Source: Mytilus californianus
Lineage: Eukaryota > Mollusca > Bivalvia > Mytilida > Mytilidae
Direction: 5' to 3'
DNA: 64,000 nucleotides
NCBI RefSeq assembly: GCF_021869535.1
Contig: NW_026262690.1
Span: 14,533,001-14,597,000, forward strand
Shown here: positions 50,801-62,800 of the stretch, one piece after another
How the letters are laid out: every line of letters begins with the position of its first letter
How positions within the stretch are numbered: position 1 is the stretch's first letter
Program-made: the position numbers and the translations under genes
The notes under the pieces: generated by a model
What the model was told of the DNA's origin: nothing
What the model saw: only the letters and a program-made list of their open reading frames with translations
The model's database searches: none

Positions 50801-53800
50801 TATACAAAAAAACAGCCAGTAGTAATTAGATACTGTAGATCATTCAGGTAGTCTTGACCTATTCATTTGTACTGAAAAAACAGACACATATACGAATATC
50901 AATTATATGCTTACGAGACATGTTGCAATGTTAAACTTATTACGGTATGTGAAAATCAAGACTTGCATAAAAAATATCACAATATTAGAGACAGTGGCGT
51001 CATTATTCCTCAGAGCTTTCAGCTCTTTGATTCATATTTGCTTTTCAATTATTGTTTTCTGGTTTGAATTGATTTACATTTGTCATTTGGGGGACTTTTA
51101 TAGCTTGCTTGCTATGGGTGTTGCTCATTGTTGAAGGTTGTATGGTGACCTATAGATGCTAACCTTCTCATCATTTGGTCTCTAGTGGCGTGTTGTCTCA
51201 TTTGCAATCAAACCACATCTACTTCGGGCTTGTATATTCAGTGGTTTTTTACTCCAAAATAAAAATTGCCATGCAGGGGTGCGGATTATAGAGTACAATA
51301 AGCTAGAAATAAGAGAAAATCTCGATTTTGCAAGGTTTGTTGTAGGTTCTGCCATGTTTTTTTATTGAAATTGTAGAGGGCGTCCTTATAATTATTATTT
51401 TCAAAAATAATAATTTACCTAATCCATATTATCATGCAATTTTAATTCAAAATCCAATTTTAACTGATAAATGATATCAAAATTACACGCTTCATTACAA
51501 ATTTCTCGTTTCTTTTCATAGCATTGCTTAACAGAAACTGGTATCCGCTTGTATTTAATGGAATGGAAAAGTGTATAATTCAACTGGGAACCAGCTTTTA
51601 CATAACGATGTATAAACTACAAAACGTAATTGGTTATTCATTCCGTTTTGGTGTTTCATCCTGATGCATGTGTTATGTTTTAGCTAAGATGCTTCAAACA
51701 TTAATGTGATGGATATATTTTACTAAAGGACGGAACTGTTTTACTTTCAAAGTCGTAGTCTAGTGATATCTATTAAGTACTAATTTTCTGCACACTCACA
51801 CTGTATTTTCAATTTACACCTGCTAAATGTCAAACACAACTTTCCCAAATGCTTTTTAGAGATTCTGACTTAATTTTACTCATAATGTGTTCTAGAATCA
51901 TATTCAAGCATTTATAACTTCTACTTGATGATGGAAAACAAAGTGTTCCATGAAAGACAATACACACATGATTTGAAATTACCGGAGTTTCATAAGATGT
52001 TTTCAACCAGTTACAAAAAGTTTCATTTCCTGAATTCTTGTGGCAAAAAAATATGGAAATCCAACGAGGTCAAAATTCTTAATTCGTAAATTGTCAATTT
52101 GTAACTTGTAAATGTGTAATTTCAAAATTCTTAATTCGTAAATTGTCAATTTGCCATTTGTAACTGTGTATTTTCAAAATTCGTATATTGAAAAACTTAA
52201 TTTGCAACTTTGAAATTCAATATTTGTAACTTTGAGATTCTTTATTTGCCACTTTGTAATTCATTAAATCTAACATTTGTATACTGTTTCTTATTTTGCC
52301 ATTCTTCATTTGTAACCACGTCACTTAAATATTTGCCATAGACACACTGAAATTCATATATTGATGTTTTGTAATTTGAAACATGTCGATTTGTTAAATG
52401 TCATTGTTGTATTATTCTAATAATCATTATGACGACAGATGGCGCAGGTTTTCTTCTTCTGTGTATAAGCCTCCTGTAAGTAGGAGCACCTCCATATGAA
52501 GTATATACCCTTAGTAATTTAAATCAATTATGTACAGCGCATACATATAAAAGAAAACAAATAGATAAATATTCTTTTGTTTTTATATGACATATATACA
52601 GGGACTCAGTTTTATATAGAGGTGACCTCGAATATACATGTATGTCTACTGTAATGGTCACCACACCTGGGAGGGGGTGTGTCGCTTCTTTTATTAAGGT
52701 ATATACAGATGTGTCGCTGTAATGGGTCCCTTTTTCAACTTGGCAATTTATGACTGTCACTTGGTTGGAAATTTCAGACTTAATATATGACCAGGTCAAA
52801 AATTTCAGACTAAATACATGAAATATCAGACTAATATTGTTCTGGTAGGCAGCAGCGGCGTCCACAAATATTCACTCTGTGGTTAAAGTTTTTGAAATTT
52901 TAATAACTTTCTTAAATAATCCTGGATTTCTACCAAACTTGGACAGAAGCTTGTTTATGTTCATAAGATAGTATCCAGAAGTAAATTTTGTAAAAAAATA
53001 AATCCTGTTTTTCCGTATTTTACTTTTAAATGGATTTAGTTTTTCTGCCAGTTAACATTACATTCACTCTGTGGTTAAAGTTTATAAAATTTTAATAACT
53101 TTCTTAAATTATCCTGGATTTGTACCAAACTGGGACAGAAGCTTGTTTATGATCATAAGATAGTATCCAGATTTAAATTTTATAAAAAAAAATTCCTGTT
53201 TATCCATATTTTACTTATAAATGGACTTAGTTTTTCTTCCAGTTAACATTACATACAGTCTGCAGTTAAAGTTTTTAAAACATTTATTAGATTCATAAAC
53301 CATCCTGGAGTTTTACCAAATTTGGATAGAAGCTTCTTACAATCAAAAGATAGTATCTAGAGGAAAATTTTTAATAATTTTGTCCTCATTTTTGTTGAGC
53401 CTGCGACTAACAGCAAAAGTAGGCGAGAAACTGGGTTCCGTGGAACCCTTACAATTTTTTAATACAAGAAGCAAAAAGATGAAAAATCTTTATTTATTTG
53501 GCTCTTTAAAAATGTTTTATATCATGTTTGTACTTTGCAAAACAAATTGAATGAGCAAAAAAGTATTATTTTAAATGAGTCACTTAGTTAATGTATACTA
53601 TATATTAAAACTGTATTGCATATGCAATATTTTGTTATATATATAAAGTCTTAAGGAATCTGACCAACCAGAAAACTTAATGAATACTGGATCGTCAAAA
53701 CATGACATATACTAGTAGTATAATGGTGTGATGTCCTGGTGACCCCTCTGGATATTTTGTCAATGACCATGATCGTAAAACTATGAAACTTTCTGTTTTA

Positions 53801-56800
53801 TTATACACCTATACCCACTTTTAACCAAAATGACCCCCCACCTGACTGGTCAGAGAGAAGTTCTTGCCATCTCGCCATTTTCATGACAGAAGCTATTCTC
53901 GCCAATCTGCTTACCCTTATTTTATTCTCCATAAAAATCTTCATATATGACAGCTCATTTTAGAAAGCAATATGTCACATTATTTGGGGGGGGGGGGGGG
54001 GGGGGGATGGGGGGTCTGTGAGAGCTCATTTTGGAGAGCAAAATGGTGGCAAACTGTGAGGAGGGGTGGCAAGGGGGCGGGGTCCCCGGAGTAGGGGTGT
54101 GAAGCCGGAGTTGAGCCGTAGGGAATGGGGAATTGGGAATATTTTGAGAACACCCTGTGGGACGTTTTGTCTGCAACACATTTTGGAATTTTTTATAGGA
54201 CAAAAATCAGGTGGCGGCAATTATTTCTTGACCAGTAAAGTTTAGTATGCATGTATATTTATATATATCTGTCAGCCCTTCCCCCTCATTCAGAATCAAA
54301 TGGTCTGATAATTGCATTTTAGGATTAATAGAAACCATTTATTACCTGGGTTTTCCAGTAATGATGTAGTTTCCATTCTCAAACGCAACGCCACCTGTCG
54401 TCTTCAGAATCAAATGGTCCGATAATCGCATTTTAGGATTAATAGAAACTGTTTATTACCTGGGATTTCCTGTAATGATGTAGTTTCCATTCTCGAAAGC
54501 AGCACCATCTGTCGTCTTCAGAAAACAAAATAAAACCGAGTTTCTGTATATATGCCATGCATACAAAAATAAAAGTTAAATTTATCTATTTGTTTTCTTT
54601 TATATGATTTGCTGTACATAATTGATTTAAATTACTAAGGGTATATACTCCATACGGAGGTGCTCCTACTTACAGGAGGCTTATACACAGAAGAAGAAAA
54701 CAGAGCACCATCTGTCGTCATAATGATCGTTAGAATGATACAACGATGACATTTAACAAATCGACATTTTAACGAATCGACATGTTTCAAGTTACAAAAC
54801 ATCAATATATGAATTTCAGTATGTCTATGGCAAATATTTAAGTGATGTGGTTACAAATGAAGAACGGCAAAATAAGAAATAGTATACGAATGTTAGATTT
54901 AATGAATTACAAAGTCGCAAATAAAGAATCTTAAAGTTATAAATGTTGAATTTCAAAGTCATACCTGCCAACATTTCAAAATGCCCATGGGGGTTTTATG
55001 TGCACGATGGCTCTTATAGTCCTACAAAACCTTCAAAGGGGCCTTCTAATGTATTTTAATGTTATTTTGTTGCTTCTTCATACCTTTACAATCCTATAGC
55101 CATGGTACAATTGATTGTTTTGTTTTAAATTGTGGACAAAATTGCTCTTTCAAAATTTTCATTTGGGAGCTTTCATGGGGGAAATCCCCCGCAAATAGTG
55201 ACAGTTGGCAGGTATGCAAAGTTGCAAATAAAGAATCTCAAAGTGACAAATGTTGAATTTCAAAGTTGCAAATACAGATTTTCAATTTACGAATTTTGAA
55301 ATTACACAGTTGCAAGTAGCAAATTGACAATTTACAAATTAAGAATTTTGAAATTACACAGTTACAAGTTACAAATTGACGATTTACGAATTAAGTATTT
55401 TGACCCCGTTGGCTTTCCATAAAAAAGCGGGTGTGGCTTTTACTATGTATACTTTCTAGAACATAGCATATGAATTTTATTTATAGAAGTGGAATTTCGT
55501 CAGTCCTAGGGAACCAGCAATTCCCTTTAGGAATTAAGAGTCAAGTCTCAGTCCCTGAAATAAATCCCCTCTTAAAGTAATCAGTTTCAGTGTCTGAAGT
55601 GTGTTGTTACAATGTCAGTCCAATTGGCAGACACAAGGAAATGAATTTTTCAATAAAATTATTACAGGTTCCTGAATTGGGACAAGCAAATACAGAAAAT
55701 GACTGTGTTTAACATGTTAAAGCACTAATGGCACTTAGCAGGCTGGGTGTGGGTGTAATTCAAGTTATCCTTTCATGTATCTTCTTCCACTTCAGAGCTA
55801 TCAGTTCTTTGATTTTATTTTTAAATTTGAACTGACAGACCCTGTTACACCACAAATCCAAGAAGTAAATTGTTACATAAATTACAATGTTTCTATTTTT
55901 AGCCATGATGAAGCAGCCCCTGTTACACCACAGAGCCAAGAAGTAACTTGTTACATAAATTACAATGTTTCTATTTTTAGCCATGATGTGGCAGCCCCTA
56001 TTACACCACAGAACCAAGAAGTAACTTGTTACATAGATTATAATGTTACTATGCCAGCACAGAATTTATGGAGAGTGGTAAGTTACTTTTTAAAGAATAT
56101 CAAAATATTGTCAGAATCATAGGTTCTTGTATATTTAGAGCAGTTTGTAATTTGATGTACTGGTACTGTTTCTTTTTGATGATTACCTTGTTGATTTACA
56201 GAGGGGAATGTGGATGTCTTAAAAATACAAAATCTGTAAATAATCAGAATTCTTTTACTGAAAGCATCCATATAAAGGTCTTTTTGTGACATTTTATTCC
56301 ATGGATTCATTTATTTTTATGTTACCAACTTTCATGGAAACTATATACTGTTGTTACAACATTTTACAACAAACTCAGCATACAGGCATTTTTGAAAGGA
56401 GTAGAGCCTGTTACCCCAATAAACAGCCCTTTAAAACTACTATAGTTCAAGTAAATCTACTGTGTATGTAATTGCTGTATGTGTTTATTTTTGAAAGTAT
56501 AATAAGAAAAATTATATATCTGTTTCATATATGGTTAGATCATATGTTTTCGTACGTCATATGAATTCTTACTATGCTTTTTCAATGGAAATTGTGACGT
56601 CACAATGCATTCTTAATAGCATGAAAACCCATTTTCAGCAAAAATATTTGTGGGAGAGGTGGCACCACTCTAAATTTTTCAGAAAACTGTCATACATTTT
56701 GCCAAATTATGCAAAAATATGTTGTCTATATTTATAATGTCACAAATGCATCACAAATGACGTGATTAGTCAAATTTTTTTTGTTAGCTGAAATAACTGG

Positions 56801-59800
56801 ATATTTTGACATATGTTTTCATAAAATTTTCACATTTTTAAGGCCAATATTATAAGTTCATGAACCAACTCCTTTGCATTGTGTTAAATATTTAAATTGA
56901 TGGTTCACCTATACCCCTACTCAAGGGTGACTTAACCCTTAGTCGTATACCAACTTGCAGTAAACACTTGCCAAAGTGGGGTGTCTGTTTGGCTGTGCAG
57001 GGTATGCAGATTCACAGCCAAGTCTTTTCAGAATTTAGACTCTAAATCTGATGCCTTGTGTGGAGTGATGTGCTCTCCTCAATCTGTGTGTTAAAGAACT
57101 CTTGCAACAAATCTTTGAGTGGTTGGTATGTTGCCTTTTTTCAAGGCTAATAAGGCTATCTAACATACCTATCTGACCACTGGCTGTCCAGATATCCAGA
57201 CCTATCTGACCACTGGCTGTTCAGATATCCAGACCTATCTGACCACTGGCTGTCCAGATATCCAGACCTATCTGACTACTGGCTGTCCAGATATCCAGCC
57301 CTTCATGCCTTGCAGAACCTACCAATTGTTTTAGCTGTTAATAAAATTGAGAATGGAAATGGGGAATGTGTCAAAGAGACAACAACCCGACCAAAGAGCA
57401 GAAAACAGCCGAAGGCCACCAATGGGTCTTCAAAACAGCGACAAAATCCTGCACCCGGAGGCGGGCTTCAGCTGGCCCCTAAACAAAAATGTGTACTAGC
57501 TCAGTGAAAATGGACATCATACTAAACTCCAAAACATATAAATGAGCTAAAATTAAAAATAATACAAGACTAACAAAGGCCAGAGGCTCCTGACTTGGGA
57601 CAGGCGCAAAAATATGGCGGGGTTAAACATGTTATGTGAGATCTCAACCTTCCCCCTGAATATGCATGAAATAATTGCGACTGGATGTTAACCAAGCAAT
57701 AAGTCAATCATACACCTTTACTCAAGAAACCCATGAAAAATTAGTATCCCATGAATAATAATGGATCTAGGATATGCCAAAATGTAATATTTTGAATAAC
57801 AAATATTTCAAAGGAATATAATTTTTTGCCTTTCATATTGTCAGTTGTGGGAATGTCCTTTTATCATGTTGGTATTCATTGAAAATGTACAATATGCCAT
57901 AGAATCTGTATTACTTTTTCTTCCTGATTTTTTAAAATTCCAGTCAAATTGTAGTCAGATATAATGCAAATTTTACGACTGAAGCTGGCCCTTAGATAAA
58001 GGTGCTCAATTGAAAATGGTGACTGTTAATCATCAGATTTGTTCAATTTACTTCAATTACAGTCAGATAATGTATATAATTACAGTCAGATAATGTATGT
58101 AATTACTATTTTCAGGAAGTATTAAACCGTGATACTGATGGCAATAAATGGCAGACAATTAAAAGTCATATTAGACTGGTCCATGTTAACACTTCACAGG
58201 CACTAAAGGTAAAGTCAGTCATGCATAAAATGTAGGGCATGTCAGAAAGGTACATACCAACACTTCACAGGCAATAAAGGTAAAGTTAGTCATGCATAAA
58301 ATGTAGGTCATGTCAGAAAGGTACATACCAACATTTTACAGGCACTAATGGTATAGTAAGTCAGTTATAAAATGTAGGTCATATCAGGTTGGTACATACT
58401 AATATTTCATAAAATTTAAGGATGTCAACTTGATGAAGAATAACTAATTGGTTACTCGTTGGTTTTACCAAGCAATATTCAAATCTAGTGAAAGTACTTT
58501 TATTTGTGAGTATCAATTTTTCGTGGTTTGAGCGAAAGTTACATAATCGTGGGTTCTATAATTCGTGGATTTTAGTTTTCTGAAGAAAAAAAATCGAGTT
58601 AAGAATTTGAAGCCATCAGAAACGAAGATTCTTTAAAATAATCATATATTGTTATTGTTCATTTTCACTTACTTGTTTGTCTTTCATAATTGACAACATT
58701 CAACAAATTTTAATAGAATAATTGCTTTTGAAAATAAGCTGATTCATCTATGCTTACACATTGTCTTGATTGAAAGAAATTGCAAAGTAAACATTTAAAT
58801 TGTTGCACACGTGTGATCAGAAGTGATGACACTAATTAACCTGAGATTGAATGATCAACAGATTAACGATCATCAAAGGTGTTAATTGGGCAACAAACAT
58901 GTCACTTATAGAAAACAGTTACATAAACAAATGCTATAAATGAACTATGAATTTTAGAATTAGTTCTTATAAAAGCAAGCCCAATATGAAATTATTATTT
59001 TTTTTCCATATGAGAATTATGAGAAGATAAAATGAACACTTCATCATCGCATCCCATCACCGGAAATCTGACATTCATCGATCAAAACTATTTTTCATGA
59101 AAATTAAAAGGTTAAAAGTCGTACAGTTTAGGTTTTTTAAAGATTAAATAGTAATCCTGCCTGAAGTTGGATATATAGTTCATAGTGTGTTTGCTGATAT
59201 TCGATGTACTCTCTAGATTATATACCCATATCCATATACTGTAAATTCAGAAATTATTGCGATGTTTTAATTATTGCGAAAAATGCGACAGGGTTATAAT
59301 CGCAATAATTTAAACTCGCATTTTGGAATTTTTTATATGAATTAAACAGGATTTTTCTCAATATCGCAAAAATTAAAATCGCATTCTAGTCTAAAATGAC
59401 AAAATCGCAATAATAAATGCAAGCAATAATTTCTGAATTTACAGTAGTCAAACCTACATGGAGATCTTTCAATGTCTTGATTTAAACAACAGTTGTTATA
59501 TTCCGTTGGACACTTAAATTTGTGGATAAAGCCTTCCACGAAAAACATGAAAATTAGAAACCCAACAAATAATAGTACTTTTACAGTACTTGCTCGGAAA
59601 AATATCTACAAGATATGAACACAATTATATACATTTTACACTTTTAGGGCCGTTGAACATTAAACTCTCTACATTATTAGATAGATTAGGTAATAGCCCC
59701 ACGAATTATATACCATAATAAATAGCTCATGTACTAATTAAGTAAACAATAAGCGAATCTTTATTAAAAATAAACACCTATTGACTATAATTAACTACAA

Positions 59801-62800
59801 AGTCAAATCAGATTAAACAACAGTTGCATTTTGTTATCGTAAATAAAACACATTTACAAAGGTGTGATTATTAGAAGTCACTGAATCGTTTAACCATTCA
59901 CTTTTATTTCTGGGAGAGTAGGTTTCCCAACTTTCGGAAGAATGTTTGACTCTAATATAGTAAAATGTGTGTTGTTTCAATACATCAGTTCAGCTTCACA
60001 AAGTTGACATTTTTCAGTCACTCAGTTTTACGGTCAATTTTTTGTATAAAGTATTTTAAGACGGATAATTACAGAGGCATTTTATATGAAAATTTATCAC
60101 AAAAAAATGAAACGTATTTAAACTATGATTAATCAGTAATTGCTATGTAATTCTCCAAGGAGCATTCTCAAGAAAATCAATTTTATGAAAAGAAAGAGAC
60201 AATGTCCTAAGAGGAAACCAAGGATATATAGTACTATCAACTAAAATATACATCCTTGCAGAAAGCCGATTAGTCGAGTATCATTTTGGTATTCGATACT
60301 TTGTACTACCGAGCAATACTCTAGTACTCCTTGACATCCCTAACGAAAATTAAAGGTAAAGTTATATCTTTAATTGAATTGTTTAAGTCATTTTCTGTGA
60401 TGTATTTGGAGTCAAAATTCTTTCATTTAATTATTATTGGTTGGTACAAGTCATTACGTTATTCATCTATATACAATGTACTACCATGTTTCTTATGATT
60501 TGCTTTATTCAGATATTGTCCTTTGGATTTCTATATCCTTATGTCTCTTTAAAATTAGGTTTTATTTGTTATTTAAATAGAAAACAGTTGGTAGAATTAC
60601 TATACATTCTTTTCTTTTTAGAGTACTGGTAAGCAACTACCTGAATGGGGATTTCATCAGCTGGAAATATCAACAGATAGAATCACCAATCAGGAAGCTA
60701 CAGTGTGGAATGTGGAAGAACATAGATTTACAAAAAGTAAGAAGATTTCAGAATATTTATACAAATTATCATTGTCAAAAATCAGTTAAATCAGACAGCT
60801 TGGTCTGCCATAATTTAGTCTTGTGTTTTATGTTCTATCTTGATCTTATATGTTAGTCTCTTACTACTATCTCTGTACTAGAAATTGTTTCCTTTATTTA
60901 TTAGGTGTTGAGAAGGAACAACAGGCTCGAGAGATAGCACAAAGCGAAATGATTCCTCTAGAACCAACACATCTATCGTTCTGGACCAAGTTTACAGAAC
61001 TTCAGCTTAAGATGTTAATGGGAAAAGCTGAGGAAATGGAACATAAATACAGCACTGAACCAATAGAGTGGCCATTTATGGATAAAAATGTGGCTTATTG
61101 GATGAGCCCTAATAGTAATGTAAGTCTATAGTACTGAACCAATAAAATGGCCATTTATGGATAAAAATGTGGCTTGTTGGCTGAGCCCTAATAGTAATGT
61201 AAGTCTATAGTACTGAACCAACCGAATGGCCATTTATGGATAAAAATGTGGCTTATTGGCTGAGCCCTAATAGTAATATTAGTCTTAAGTATTGGTAAAC
61301 TGCTAGAATGGATGGTTATGTGGCTTATTGGATGAGCCTTAAATTAACACATAACCTCTTTTAAAATGTAATTACATATTTTCTTATTTCATCAGTTTTT
61401 ATTTTCATATACAAATTATTTAACATAATTTAAATTTGTGTGAAAATAAACATAATTTCTACTTTAGATTCACTTATCATTGCTGTTTGTCATATATTTT
61501 ACATTTTCAGGCACAGATTCATTTGCTTGGTAACCCAGTTATCTGGTACCTAGGGACACTTTCTGTTTTTGGTTACTCAGCATTGTTAGTATTTTATTTA
61601 CTGAGACGACGAAGAGGTTGGTTTGATCTAACAGTGGGTACGTAAACATATTGAATATCTTACACCTTGATCTGTTGAAATAGTGTATATAAATTTTACA
61701 AGAAAACAATAACAGTACAGTTTTGTATATTTTAATCAGTTATTTAAGAATATTATTCTAAGTTTTACTTAAATAAACCAACCAAATGTGGGCAGGGCAT
61801 TGTCTCTTTTTTTTTCTGTATCAAAGATTTAAATTGCACTATACAATTAATTCCTGTATTATCATTAGTTGATTATTCACTTTATATAACACATTATATC
61901 AGATGTAACACAATATCCTCAGTAGTGAGAAAACCCAAGAAAATATACTGAAATATTATTATTTTGTATAATCTAACTAATTTGATTCTTTCAGCAAGAG
62001 TCACATTTTCAGCTGTATTTTTAAAGGTAGACTGAAAACAGCAGATAGAAAAGTGATATTACACAGTTATTAGTCCTCTACCGACGAAGTCGAAGGGGCC
62101 TTTAGGTTTGCCCTCCGTCTGTCAGTCCAGCAAATCAGTTTTCCACACTTTTTTTTCTTCGTGCTTGAAGATATTGATTTGATATTTGGTGTATTGTTTT
62201 ATCATGACCAGTTACAGATCAAGTTCAAATTTTGTTCTGGTCTGATGATTTTGTGCAGAGTTACGGTCCTTGGACATAGAAAATTCACTCAAATAATCAG
62301 TTTTCTGCACTTTTTTTTCGTCATGCTTGAAGATATTGATTTGATAATTGTTAATAGTTTTATCATGACAAGATCATGTAAAAATTTTGTTCCGGTCTGA
62401 TGATTTTGTGCAGAGTTATGGTCCTTGGACTTCGAAAATTCACTCAAATAATCAGTTTTCCTGACTTTTTTTTGTCATGCTTGAAGATATGGAATGGATA
62501 ATTGGTATATAGTTTTATCATGACAAGTAACAGATCAAGTTTGAAGTTTGTTCCAGTCTGATGATTTTGTGCAGAGTTATGGTCCTTGGACTTAGAAAAT
62601 TCACTTAAATAATCAGTTTTCCACACTTTTTTTTGTCATGCTTGAAGATATTGACTTGATATTTGTTATAAATTTACACCATGACAAGTTATAGATCAAG
62701 TTAGTATTTTGTTCCAGTACAATGAATTTTTAAACAGTAGGGGACTATGCATTGCCATGCAATACTCTCAGAATGTTTCATTGAAATATCTAAAAATAGA

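Larger units (their letters stand above)
52052..55421. mobile_element. Large inverted-repeat (foldback-type) element
   Basis: The left arm is about 52052-52612 and the right arm about 54532-55421, inverted. Outer ends 'tatggaaatccaacgaggtc' and, complemented on the right, 'tatggaaagccaacggggtc'. Inner matching words include 'cctcctgtaagtaggagcac' (left) and its exact complement near 54659. The arms are built from degenerate short units such as 'aattcgtaaattgtcaattt'. The right arm is longer because of a nested insert. The interior of about 1.9 kb contains another repeat element but no gene. In POMT1 intron 11, ending 560 bp before exon 12. Confidence 0.85.

Noticed and set aside
52524-52865. 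113-residue minus-strand frame
   Set aside because: Begins in the foldback interior and ends in its arm; no domain or gene structure.
53955-54220. Proline-rich minus-strand frames
   Set aside because: Translation of the complement of a poly-G and G-rich stretch.
57169-57300. CRISPR-like regular repeat
   Set aside because: Head-to-tail 33-bp units without variable spacers, in an intron of an animal gene: an ordinary minisatellite.
57310-57507. 65-residue plus-strand frame
   Set aside because: Covers the solo retroelement 3' tail on the opposite strand; no domain.
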